From NCBI GenBank assembly GCA_944325505.1, contig CALVAJ010000019.1, forward strand, positions 1-41,344: a stretch of 41,344 nucleotides of DNA. Reading direction: 5' to 3'. Positions 31,356 through 39,676 of the stretch are shown here, piece by piece. The position numbers were made by a program, and so were the translations under genes. The notes below the pieces were generated by a model. The model was not told where the DNA came from and did not search any database. It was given only the letters and a program-made list of their open reading frames with translations. Position 1 is the first letter of the stretch, and each line of letters starts with the position of its first letter. The stretch is from an uncultured Bacteroidales bacterium (GTDB taxonomy: Bacteria; Bacteroidota; Bacteroidia; Bacteroidales; UBA932).

Positions 31356-34300
31356 CTAGAAATTATATTGTATGCCTATATTGAATGTACGCTGAAGCGG
31401 GTAAGACAGCCCGTTTCCACCACCAAGTTCGGGGTCCCAATATTTGAATTTTGTGAAAGTCAATAGATTGGATCCAGTTATATAAAATCTCAATGATTTG
31501 TATGTATATCCGGCCTCTACGGTTTTCAGCCTGATGAAGGAGCCGTTTCTGATCCAGAAAGACGATACTTTGGTGTTGTTCTGGTTCCAGTCCGTAGAGA
31601 GTCTCGGATAAGCGGCATCCGGATTCGGGTTTGCTTCTGACCAGTGGTCGTCTGCAATCCATTTGGTGATTCCGAATCCTGATGTCCCCCTGTCGCAGAA
31701 AGGATGCATGTCCTGCATCAGGACAGTTACCCTTCCCTGACCTTGGAAAAAGGCGGAAAGATCAAAATTCCTGTATTTCAGAGATGCTCCGAATCCATAG
31801 ACAAGCTCGGGCGTAGTAGGTCTGCCGATTATCGTCATGTCATTGTCATCTACCTGGCCGTCGCCGTTGAGGTCTTTGTATTTGATATCACCGGGGCGGA
31901 CCTGCTGATATGTGTGTACCGGCGAATTGGCTATGTCTTCTTCATCTGCAAACAACCCGTCGGCGACAAGCCCCAGTATGGAATTGATCGGATGTCCCAG
32001 TTCCGACTGGTATTCCGGAGTACCTGGAGGTTCATCCCGTTCGGTGATCTCGTTATGGGCATATGTGAGTGTCCCTCGCACTGACAATATCAGATCGTTG
32101 CTGAAAACTTTGTTATACTCCAGGGACATGTCGATACCCTGATTCGTTACGCCTCCTATGTTTGCATAAGGCAGTGTTCCGGTGTATCCGACGGAAGCAG
32201 GAGTAGACCGTCTCTGCATGAATATGCCTGTTCTGTCTTCTTTGAAGAAGTCTACGATAAGGGTAAGATCATTGAACAGTCCGAGTTCGATACCGAGATT
32301 CGCTTTCGTACTTTCTTCCCATGTGGCATTCTCGTTTCCGAGCGTGGCGATTGTTGTTCCTGTAAGACCGCGGAAATCAGGGCTTACGTACCAGTACATG
32401 CCGGTATTTGTATTGATCTCGGTAATGTACGGGAATCTGGCATCCAGTACGTCGTTTCCGGATTTTCCGTACGAAAACCTTAACTTGAGAAGGCTTATCG
32501 TATTTTTGAGCGGTCTGAAGAACGGTTCATTGGAAATATTGTATCCGATAGCAACGGACGAGAAGAACCCGAATCTTTTTTTCGGAGCGAAGTTCTCTGA
32601 CCCGTTATATCCGAAATTGGCTTCGAAAAGGTAACGGCTTTTATATGCATAGGTTATACGCCCTGCAAGCCCTTGTTCCCTATAGGGAAGGACATCGTTT
32701 TCATTGTTTTCCGGCGTATTGTACACTCTTTCTCTCTGATGGTAGACAAGCATGGCGTTTACGTCATGAGCCTCTTTGAAAACCCGTGAATATTCGATTG
32801 ATGCCTGGACGGAATTTTCTCTGTATCCGTCTTTCCCTGTGGAAATGGCATAATAATCCGTTCCTGGAGTCCCTATGGCGGATGTCTGGTAGGAGTATTC
32901 GCCCGTATCAGGATTCTGGGAATAGGAATCGAGTTTGTAGTAATGCGGGTTCGTGTTTTTGTACGTTGCCGCATAGACGTAGTTATGGAAAGATACCTGA
33001 CCCTTGATCTTCAGTCCCGGAGTCAGGAACTTCAGGTCTTGTTCAAGGTTGACCGTTTCAGTGAAATACGAATAGTGCCTGTCTCCATATCCTCTGCACA
33101 TAAGGGCATAGGGGTTCAGTTCATTGGTTCCTCCGTTCGGACTGTCCGCACTTCCGTAGCGGATGAATGTATCTCCGGTTTCCGCCGGCCAGGTGACAGG
33201 GAAATGTACGGGATTGGCCCGCATCGTATAGAAAAACAGGTTTGTGAGATTTTCAGACGGGGCATGTCTGAAGTGCAGCTGTGTGTTCATCCTGACACTG
33301 AGCCGTGTAGTATTGGTGATGCGTGCCGATACGTTGCTCTGGAACAGGTATTTTTTGTAATTCACATTGGTGTTGAATTTCGATGCGTTGGGTGAATCCA
33401 GTATGCCGTTCTCATTGTAGAATGTGGCATTGAGGAAATAGTCTACACGTTTGCCTCCTCCGGTGATGTTGGCATTGACATTCTGGTTCATCGTAAATTT
33501 CTTGAAAAGGATGTCATACCAGTTATTGTCCGGATATATGTACGGATTCCTGCCTTCCCGGGTCCCGTCGATCTTGTCCTGGCTGTAGTACATCATGCCG
33601 GCGGCTTCATTATAGGCCTGCATGTACGACACTCCGTCGGCGATGGCCTGTACGCTTGTCGGCATTGACCACCCGTTTTCAACCCGGACATTCACCTGCA
33701 TGCGCTCCATGTCCCTTCCGTTCTTTGTCGTGATGATCATTACTCCGTTCGCGCCTCTGGAACCGTAGAGTGCGGTAGCTGTGGCATCTTTGAGGATAGA
33801 GAATGATTCTATGGTTTCCGGGGCTATGGAGTTGAGCATTGTCGCATTGATCTCCACTCCGTCCATTACGATTAGCGGCGAGGTATTCGTTCCGAAGGTT
33901 GAAATGCCTCTGATCCAGAAGTTCGCGCCATCGGCACCGGGTTCTCCTGAACGCTGTGTGGCTATGACTCCGGCTATTTTGCCTGCAAAGGAAGATGTGA
34001 GATTGCTTGACGGATAGTCAAGCGTATTCGGCTTTACGGCCTGGACTGCGCCTACCACACTTTCTTTTTTCTGAACACCGAACCCCACGACTACGGCATC
34101 TTCCAGAGTACTCGAAGATTCATTGAGGCTGACCAGCTTCATGAGCTGTATATCCTTTACAAGGATTGTCTTGTTCTCATATCCGAGCATTGCAAACGTT
34201 ACTGCCTGTGCATCGGGAGGCAGTTTCAGCATATAATTACCGTCAAGATCTGTCAGCACCCCGGTATCCGTGCCTTCGATTATTACTCCGGCTCCCGGTA

Positions 34301-34685
34301 TAGGCTGGTTGTCGGCAGATGAAATTACGGTTCCGGAAACGGTAACGGTTTTCCTGTTGTCTGTTCCCGGCTGTTGTGTCCCGGCCTTTTTCGAGATTGA
34401 AACGATGTTCCCTGTAATTGAATATTGCAGGGAGTTCCCGAGAATCCTGTCAAGTACTGAATGGATTGAGGCATCTTTAAATGTTGCAGTTATTGTCTGG
34501 TCCGGATCAATTTCTGCATTTTCAAAGATGAATGTGTACCCAGTCTGCCTTTCAATTTCTTCAAGGACCTTGTTAAGAGGCATGTCCCTGAATGTCCGGG
34601 AGACTGTCTGGGCGCTTATCGAAACGGAAACAATAAGTCCGCAGATAATTGCCGAAGCTTGTTTGTAAATCAGACGTAGATGCAT
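31356..34685 (-). CDS. SusC/RagA-type TonB-dependent receptor with STN signalling domain
   Basis: A 1109-residue outer-membrane importer. Order: signal peptide (1-26, 'SVSISAQ'), STN domain (about 27-100, 'IFENAEIDPDQTITATFKD', which contacts an anti-sigma factor), carboxypeptidase-regulatory-like domain (about 114-190), the SusC segment 'DAVVVGFGVQKKESVVGAV' (196-214), plug with 'WIRGISTFGTNTSPLIVMDG', and barrel ending 'TFNIGIQYNF'. The STN domain plus the FecR gene 51 nt upstream and the ECF sigma gene before it indicate a cell-surface signalling relay: ligand in the barrel, STN to FecR, release of sigma. It exports its signal while importing the glycan with SusD. Confidence 0.94.
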   Translation of the reverse strand: MHLRLIYKQASAIICGLIVSVSISAQTVSRTFRDMPLNKVLEEIERQTGYTFIFENAEIDPDQTITATFKDASIHSVLDRILGNSLQYSITGNIVSISKKAGTQQPGTDNRKTVTVSGTVISSADNQPIPGAGVIIEGTDTGVLTDLDGNYMLKLPPDAQAVTFAMLGYENKTILVKDIQLMKLVSLNESSSTLEDAVVVGFGVQKKESVVGAVQAVKPNTLDYPSSNLTSSFAGKIAGVIATQRSGEPGADGANFWIRGISTFGTNTSPLIVMDGVEINATMLNSIAPETIESFSILKDATATALYGSRGANGVMIITTKNGRDMERMQVNVRVENGWSMPTSVQAIADGVSYMQAYNEAAGMMYYSQDKIDGTREGRNPYIYPDNNWYDILFKKFTMNQNVNANITGGGKRVDYFLNATFYNENGILDSPNASKFNTNVNYKKYLFQSNVSARITNTTRLSVRMNTQLHFRHAPSENLTNLFFYTMRANPVHFPVTWPAETGDTFIRYGSADSPNGGTNELNPYALMCRGYGDRHYSYFTETVNLEQDLKFLTPGLKIKGQVSFHNYVYAATYKNTNPHYYKLDSYSQNPDTGEYSYQTSAIGTPGTDYYAISTGKDGYRENSVQASIEYSRVFKEAHDVNAMLVYHQRERVYNTPENNENDVLPYREQGLAGRITYAYKSRYLFEANFGYNGSENFAPKKRFGFFSSVAIGYNISNEPFFRPLKNTISLLKLRFSYGKSGNDVLDARFPYITEINTNTGMYWYVSPDFRGLTGTTIATLGNENATWEESTKANLGIELGLFNDLTLIVDFFKEDRTGIFMQRRSTPASVGYTGTLPYANIGGVTNQGIDMSLEYNKVFSNDLILSVRGTLTYAHNEITERDEPPGTPEYQSELGHPINSILGLVADGLFADEEDIANSPVHTYQQVRPGDIKYKDLNGDGQVDDNDMTIIGRPTTPELVYGFGASLKYRNFDLSAFFQGQGRVTVLMQDMHPFCDRGTSGFGITKWIADDHWSEANPNPDAAYPRLSTDWNQNNTKVSSFWIRNGSFIRLKTVEAGYTYKSLRFYITGSNLLTFTKFKYWDPELGGGNGLSYPLQRTFNIGIQYNF

Positions 34686-34736
34686 TTGATTGGATTGGTT
34701 ATATAATTGAAAATAGAGGGTCGCATGCAGATGTAC

Positions 34737-35717
34737 TCAGTCCTGGACTTTGTCTATATAGTATTTCTTGTCTTTTTGCGATACCGATATAGGCAGGATT
34801 TTCTTGAGTGCGTCCAGAACGGTTTCTATACTTTGGTCTTCGGTAAACGAGACCCGGAAGCTTTTTTTGTTGAAATCCGATGTAAGGAGTATTATCTCGG
34901 TGTCATATTGTCTTGACAGCCTGTTCAACAGGGAAGGCAGGGTTATGTCATCATATTTTATCTTGCCGTTTATCCATGACTTGTACAGTTCGGCGTTGGT
35001 CATATCTACGGCTGTCGTTCCGTCTGATTTATTGTAGCACACGAGATTCCCCGGCTTCATAAGGACATTGTCCTCTTCTGATTCGAATGACAGCGATCCT
35101 TCCATAAGGACTGCAATTACGTCTGAATCATTATTATATGCAGAAATGTTGAATTTGGTCCCGAGGACTGTAAACCGGCAGCCCTGCGACAGAACCTCGA
35201 ACGGGAGGGATTCGTTCTGAGCCACTTCAAAGTAGGCTTCTCCGGACAGGATGACTGTCCTTGAGTCGCTGTTGAAACCGGCACTATAGGTCAGGCTTGA
35301 AGCGGAGTTCAGCCATACGAGACTTCCGTCCGGCAGCAACAGTCTGCTTTTCCCTCCTGAAGGAACTTCTACGATAAAATCTTTATTGTCAATATTTTCC
35401 TTTGCAGGCTCGTGCCGGATTGAGAATATTGTGACAATAATCCCGATTGCAGCTGCGACGGAGACGGTGGCCCTAAGCAGCCGTTTCTTTCTGTTTCTGG
35501 CTTTGAATATCTCTCGTCTCAGAAGATTGAGATGCTGGATGTCATTCCCGTTGGGAATATGCGAGTATTCCCATTCGGATTCCCATTCTCTGAACTTCTT
35601 CTGGTTGTCTTTACTACCGGACAGATACCGGAATAGAGTAAATTCATCTTTGGGAGAAATTGTCCCGTTGAAATAATGGCCGGCAATCTCCTTTATCCTG
35701 TCAGTATTTTCTTTCAT
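34737..35717 (-). CDS. FecR-type anti-sigma factor
   Basis: A 326-residue inner-membrane regulator. Residues 1-80 form the cytoplasmic sigma-binding part. A single membrane helix follows (about 82-102, 'ATVSVAAAIGIIVTIF'). The periplasmic part has the FecR domain ('VEVPSGGKSRLLLPDGSLVWLNSASSLTY', 'GEAYFEVAQ', 'FTVLGTKFNISAY') and a C-terminal DUF4974/STN-like domain ('SLLNRLSRQYDTEIIL', 'VLDALKKILPISV'). It would hold the ECF sigma factor encoded 92 nt upstream until the STN domain of the SusC receptor signals. Confidence 0.93.
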   Translation of the reverse strand: MKENTDRIKEIAGHYFNGTISPKDEFTLFRYLSGSKDNQKKFREWESEWEYSHIPNGNDIQHLNLLRREIFKARNRKKRLLRATVSVAAAIGIIVTIFSIRHEPAKENIDNKDFIVEVPSGGKSRLLLPDGSLVWLNSASSLTYSAGFNSDSRTVILSGEAYFEVAQNESLPFEVLSQGCRFTVLGTKFNISAYNNDSDVIAVLMEGSLSFESEEDNVLMKPGNLVCYNKSDGTTAVDMTNAELYKSWINGKIKYDDITLPSLLNRLSRQYDTEIILLTSDFNKKSFRVSFTEDQSIETVLDALKKILPISVSQKDKKYYIDKVQD

Positions 35718-35809
35718 GTCGTTATATGCCTTGCGTCTTGTAGCTATATAACAACCTGGCAGAATATAACCCTACTTGTAAAAAGTAAAAAAAAATATTA
35801 AATCCGATA

Positions 35810-36388
35810 TCAGGCAGGGAAAAGTATCTGGATGAGAACTTTCAGGACAGGACGGGAAGGGGTGCCGTCCTGCAGTGCCGTTTCAAATGCCTTTAGCGCT
35901 TTGCCGATATGTTTCTCGACAGCCTTTACGGAGATGTTGAGCTTTTGGGCGATTTCTTTGTTTTTCATACCCAGGAACCTGCTCGAAATGAATACTTCGC
36001 GGCATCTTTCAGAAAGGGATGCAAGCACTTTCTGTATGTATGTCTCAAGCTCGTTGTACAAAAGGCCGGCATCGGCATCATAAGAGAAATCGAGGTTGTA
36101 AAGAAGTTCGTTCCCCTTTACCGTTTTCTGTATCAGGTCCCGGTAATTGCTCTTGACTGCCGCGTGTTTAAGATAGTTCAGGCATTTGTTGCGGATGATT
36201 GTGAATAATATTCTGCTGCTTTCAGCATTGTCGGCATATCCGTATTTCCAAAGGGCCAGAAAACTGTCCTGGACAATGTCTTGCGCATCGTCCGGGTTAT
36301 TTACAAAATGCATGGCATAGTTTACAAGCCTTGGCCTGTATTTGAGATACAGGTTTTCAAAGGATTGGGGAGGGTAATTTCTTGGCAT
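35810..36388 (-). CDS. ECF sigma factor of the SusCD locus (Bacteroidota family)
   Basis: A 192-residue sigma factor. Region 2: 'FENLYLKYRPRLVNYAMHFVNNPDDAQDIVQDSFLALW' and 'SRILFTIIRNKCLNYLKH'; region 4: 'LSERCREVFISSRFLGMKNKEIAQKLNISVKAVEKHIGKALKAF'. The ATG at 36388 is preferred over a TTG at 36394. It is paired with the FecR gene just downstream. It begins only 20 nt after the stop of rsmA with no clear promoter in the gap, so it may be expressed by read-through from rsmA or from a promoter inside rsmA. The 92-nt gap to FecR is AT-rich and may hold the sigma-dependent promoter of the locus. Confidence 0.93.
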   Translation of the reverse strand: MPRNYPPQSFENLYLKYRPRLVNYAMHFVNNPDDAQDIVQDSFLALWKYGYADNAESSRILFTIIRNKCLNYLKHAAVKSNYRDLIQKTVKGNELLYNLDFSYDADAGLLYNELETYIQKVLASLSERCREVFISSRFLGMKNKEIAQKLNISVKAVEKHIGKALKAFETALQDGTPSRPVLKVLIQILFPA

Positions 36389-36408
36389 CGTCAATCGGTT
36401 TGGGCAGT

Positions 36409-37233
36409 TTAGGAAAGCAAGGAGGTCAGCCCGATGAAATCTTCGACTCCGAGGCGCTCCGGACGGAGTTCGAAGACAGGGGAGGAGATGAACTCCGCGG
36501 TCCGGTCTGCGGACCAGCCTTCGCGCTCAGCCTTGGCGGAGATCAGAGGCTTCAGGGAATTGCGCAGGGTCTTGCGCCTCTGGTTGAATGAAGTTTTCAC
36601 TACGGCCTTGAACAGTTTCTCGTCACAGCCGAGCGATACACGGGAATTCCGTTTCAGCCTTATGACGGCAGATTTTACTTTTGGCGGGGGATTGAACGCC
36701 CCTTCGCCGACGGTGAAGAGATATTCGATGTCGTACCATGCCTGGAGAAGTACGGACAGTATCCCGTATGTCTTGGTGCCGGGCTTCTCGGCGATACGTT
36801 CCGCCACTTCTTTCTGTATCATGCATACGACCTGCGGGATGGATTCCTTATAGTCAAGTATCCTGAAGAATATCTGCGAAGAAATGTTGTACGGGAAGTT
36901 GCCGATCACCAGAAAGCGCCCCTTGAAGAAATTTTCCAGGCGCAGCTTCAGAAAGTCGGCCTGCAGGATGCGGCCTGCAGCCTTGGGGAAGTTGACCAGC
37001 AGATAGTCCACGGACTCGCTGTCGATTTCTACCAGCCTCAGGTCTATATCCTCTCTTTCCAGAAGGTACTGCGAAAGCACGCCCATCCCGGGACCGACTT
37101 CAAGCGTCTCGAACATGCCGCCTCCGGCGGTCTCATCATAACCCTCTGTCTCCAGAGCCTCTACGATATTCTGCGCTATCGAAAGGTCTGTAAGGAAATG
37201 CTGTCCCAGGGATTTTTTTGCTCTGACTTCCAT
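36409..37233 (-). CDS. rsmA: 16S rRNA adenine(1518/1519)-N6 dimethyltransferase
   Basis: The KsgA/RsmA enzyme, which dimethylates two adenines near the 3' end of 16S rRNA in 30S assembly. The 274-residue protein begins '[16 protein letters not shown]', the family start, so the ATG at 37233 is chosen over one at 37266. SAM-binding motif [14 protein letters not shown] and the catalytic NFPYNISS (N-x-P-Y motif) are present, followed by the C-terminal helical domain with '[13 protein letters not shown]'. Its promoter is at 37337-37344; the ECF sigma gene follows after 20 nt. Cytoplasmic. Confidence 0.95.
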   Translation of the reverse strand: MEVRAKKSLGQHFLTDLSIAQNIVEALETEGYDETAGGGMFETLEVGPGMGVLSQYLLEREDIDLRLVEIDSESVDYLLVNFPKAAGRILQADFLKLRLENFFKGRFLVIGNFPYNISSQIFFRILDYKESIPQVVCMIQKEVAERIAEKPGTKTYGILSVLLQAWYDIEYLFTVGEGAFNPPPKVKSAVIRLKRNSRVSLGCDEKLFKAVVKTSFNQRRKTLRNSLKPLISAKAEREGWSADRTAEFISSPVFELRPERLGVEDFIGLTSLLS

Positions 37234-37281
37234 AGTTTTCTTTTTATATATTTGACCTGCGGTCATTTATACTGTCGCGCC

Positions 37282-37315
37282 CCGGCAATTGCAAACTTGT
37301 TTGCATTGCTCCCGG
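37282..37315 (-). other. Hairpin in the rsmA leader
   Basis: CCGGCAA (37282-37288) with TTGC and CCGG (37306-37315), and inside TGCAAAC (37290-37296) with GTTTGCA (37299-37305), form a long imperfect stem about 50 nt upstream of the rsmA start. It lies in the transcribed leader if the promoter at 37337-37344 is used. Its role is unknown. Confidence 0.4.
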
Positions 37316-37336
37316 TGCAATCCGGAATGACAGGTG

Positions 37337-37344
37337 CAAAGATA
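37337..37344 (-). promoter_or_regulatory. -7 element of rsmA
   Basis: Minus-strand TATCTTTG (plus CAAAGATA 37337-37344) matches TAnnTTTG and lies about 100 nt before the rsmA start codon. Only a weak CTGG stands where the -33 element should be. Confidence 0.5.
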
Positions 37345-37368
37345 GGAAAAAATGGTTATCTGCCAGAT

Positions 37369-37396
37369 TTCTCGGCTACGCTCGAAATGACAGGGA
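37369..37396. repeat. Short intergenic palindrome with TCGAAATGACA
   Basis: ATTTC at its left pairs with GAAAT at its right around TCGGCTACGCTC, and the following GACAGGGAG completes the unit. TCGAAATGACA also occurs in the palindrome region at 1410-1501. It directly follows the stop codon of the 37398-39575 gene on the minus strand and could be part of a dispersed repeat family. Confidence 0.35.
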
Positions 37397-37397
37397 G

Positions 37398-39575
37398 TTA
37401 AAAATCCTTGCCCTCGAAGATGGTTCCGGTGGAGATGGCCCCGCTGTGCTCCTTGCGGTCCTTGACGTTGAAAGTATAGCTCAGGGACAGGATGATGTTA
37501 GGATAGACCGGTCTGACATTGGTGAGGGAAAGCAGTCCGGGAGTTTTCCTCCTGTTTTCATACCTGGCTGTATGGAACGCATCGTGGAAGACCAGCGAGG
37601 CGGAAAGCCTGTCTTTCAGGATCTGCTGCCGGATGGCCAGATCGAAGTAGAAATACCCTTTTTCCGTGCCTTGTGAAAGGATGGCCGGGCCGAGAGCATT
37701 GGCATCGAACTGGATTCTTGTCGTCTTGCCGGCCCTGAAGTTATTTATCATCCCTGCCGTATAGCTGAAATTGGCCGCATCGGTGCTGCCTTCGTAGGTG
37801 CTTTTGAAACTGTACCTGAAAGCGCTTCCTGTTACCGTCATGTCCCACCAGCGGGCCACCTTTATGCGGGCTTCAGCTTCAAGTCCGAAAGTGATGTCAT
37901 TCCCGGCATTTATAAGGGAGTCCAGGGTCACTCCGGGCTGGTACGGTCGGCGGATAAGATCTGTCTTTCCTTTTCTTGACCGGAAAAAACCGGTGAATGT
38001 CAGACTGTTGCGATTCTTGCCGAATACCTTGCGGTATCCCAGTTCGGCAGAGTGGATATATTCGGGCTTGATGTCCGGGTTTCCGATGAGCCTAGTGTAA
38101 TAGTCTTCGTATGTGATGTATGGCTCCAGCTTCCAGATGCCCGGACGGTTGGTGCGGAAAGCATATGAGAGCGAAACAGTGTTGTCATGCGGGGCATGGT
38201 AGGCGGCATGGACCGAAGGGAAAAGTTCGTAACGCTTCAGGTTGCGGCTGGCGTCCTTGACAGTGATGTCCATGATGTCATGTGTGTAGTCTCCGCGTAT
38301 TCCGGCATTGATGTCCACAGGCCCGAAAGTGTCGGTAGCCATCGCGAACAGCGAATGTATCTGCCTGCGGTAGAAGAACGGGGCATACATGTCGTCCTGC
38401 CACTGGAATTCCTCCGCATCCCTGTCCCAGTATTTTATGCTGTAGTCACCCACTTCGCTGTACGAGGTCATCTGATAGCCGGCTTCGAACTTTCCGGACG
38501 GCCTGTAGTTCATGGTGTACTTGATGTCCCAGTCGTAGTCCCAGTGATATTCGTCTTCATAACCCCGCGTCCCTTCGTATCTGGCTCCGGTCTGCGTGAA
38601 AAGGTTGCTTTCGGTATATTCCAGGGCGTACCAGTCATACCTCAGACGGCCCTGTGCCGAGATGTTGTCCCCACGGTCGTTCAGGATATAGGAATATTCC
38701 GCTGAAATCTGGGCGAGCCTCTTTTCGTTCGAATACCGGTCATGACTGTCGTAGGTGGCGTCATTTATGACCTCTCCCGACTGCTTCCTGTTCTCGTAAT
38801 ATGACATGTCGCCGCCCCTGGCATTGTCCGTCACTCCTGACTGGAATTCCACTAAGGCATGGTGCCTGTCATTGCGGAATTCCCAACCTATCCTGCCGAT
38901 GTATGACGATACCGTGCTGTGACGGTAACCGTCTGCGTCCGACAAGGTTTCAAAATCATCTATCAGAGTGTGTTTCTGCTGGCGGAATTCGCTGCGTCCG
39001 CGTATCTGTGATGCAGTCCCGCCTATGTACCATCTGTGGCTGCCTCTGTTCAGGCTCAGCTGCACGTCTCCGCTCCAGGTACCGATGGTGCTTCCGGAAG
39101 CCGAGACAGAGCCTCCTAAACCCTCTGCATGACGTTTCCTGGTGATAATGTTGATGATGCCGGCATCCCCGTCTGTCCTGTAGACCGCTGATGGAGAAGT
39201 GATAATTTCGATATCCTCGATGTTTTCGGCAGGAATCTGCTCTAAAGCCTGCGTTCCTTCCAGCATGCTCGGTTTCCCGTCCACATATACGAGAAAGCCG
39301 GTGCTGCCTCGGAACGATACCTCTCCGTCAGCATCGACGCGGACCGAAGGCATCGATTTAAGCACATCTACAGCGGAGCCTCCTGAAGCGGACAGGGAAG
39401 AAGATCCGCTTACTGTTTTTCGGTCGAGTCTGTAGATTACGGGCTTTTTTTCTGCGGTAAATACCGTACCTTCAAGGTTTACGACCTCTGTAGTGTCCTG
39501 CTGCAGGTCCTGCCCGGAAGCAAGTACTGAACAGGAAAGAACAAGCGAAAATATAAATGCTGGTTTGAGTGGCAT
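37398..39575 (-). CDS. TonB-dependent receptor-like outer-membrane protein (OMP_b-brl_3 type)
   Basis: A 725-residue outer-membrane protein. The signal peptide (to about residue 22, 'SVLASGQ') is followed by a plug domain ('GGSAVDVLKSMPSVRVDADGEVSFRGSTGFLVYVDGKPS', 'IEIITSPSAVYRTDGDAGIINIITRKRH') and a barrel of the family with 'LSYAFRTNRPGIWKLEPYITYEDYYTRLIGNPDIKPEY'. There is no carboxypeptidase-regulatory-like or STN domain, unlike the other two receptors in the window. The ATG at 39575 gives the signal peptide; an upstream in-frame ATG at 39605 does not. It stands alone between pnp and rsmA, so its substrate is unknown; a siderophore or metal complex is possible. Confidence 0.85.
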   Translation of the reverse strand: MPLKPAFIFSLVLSCSVLASGQDLQQDTTEVVNLEGTVFTAEKKPVIYRLDRKTVSGSSSLSASGGSAVDVLKSMPSVRVDADGEVSFRGSTGFLVYVDGKPSMLEGTQALEQIPAENIEDIEIITSPSAVYRTDGDAGIINIITRKRHAEGLGGSVSASGSTIGTWSGDVQLSLNRGSHRWYIGGTASQIRGRSEFRQQKHTLIDDFETLSDADGYRHSTVSSYIGRIGWEFRNDRHHALVEFQSGVTDNARGGDMSYYENRKQSGEVINDATYDSHDRYSNEKRLAQISAEYSYILNDRGDNISAQGRLRYDWYALEYTESNLFTQTGARYEGTRGYEDEYHWDYDWDIKYTMNYRPSGKFEAGYQMTSYSEVGDYSIKYWDRDAEEFQWQDDMYAPFFYRRQIHSLFAMATDTFGPVDINAGIRGDYTHDIMDITVKDASRNLKRYELFPSVHAAYHAPHDNTVSLSYAFRTNRPGIWKLEPYITYEDYYTRLIGNPDIKPEYIHSAELGYRKVFGKNRNSLTFTGFFRSRKGKTDLIRRPYQPGVTLDSLINAGNDITFGLEAEARIKVARWWDMTVTGSAFRYSFKSTYEGSTDAANFSYTAGMINNFRAGKTTRIQFDANALGPAILSQGTEKGYFYFDLAIRQQILKDRLSASLVFHDAFHTARYENRRKTPGLLSLTNVRPVYPNIILSLSYTFNVKDRKEHSGAISTGTIFEGKDF

Positions 39576-39676
39576 GTCTTTTTCGATAAAAAAGGCGGTG
39601 TGCATACCTAAAGAGCTGCGCCAAAATTTATCATTTTGACACAGCCCCTGAACTGTTATATTTGACCGGACAGTTA

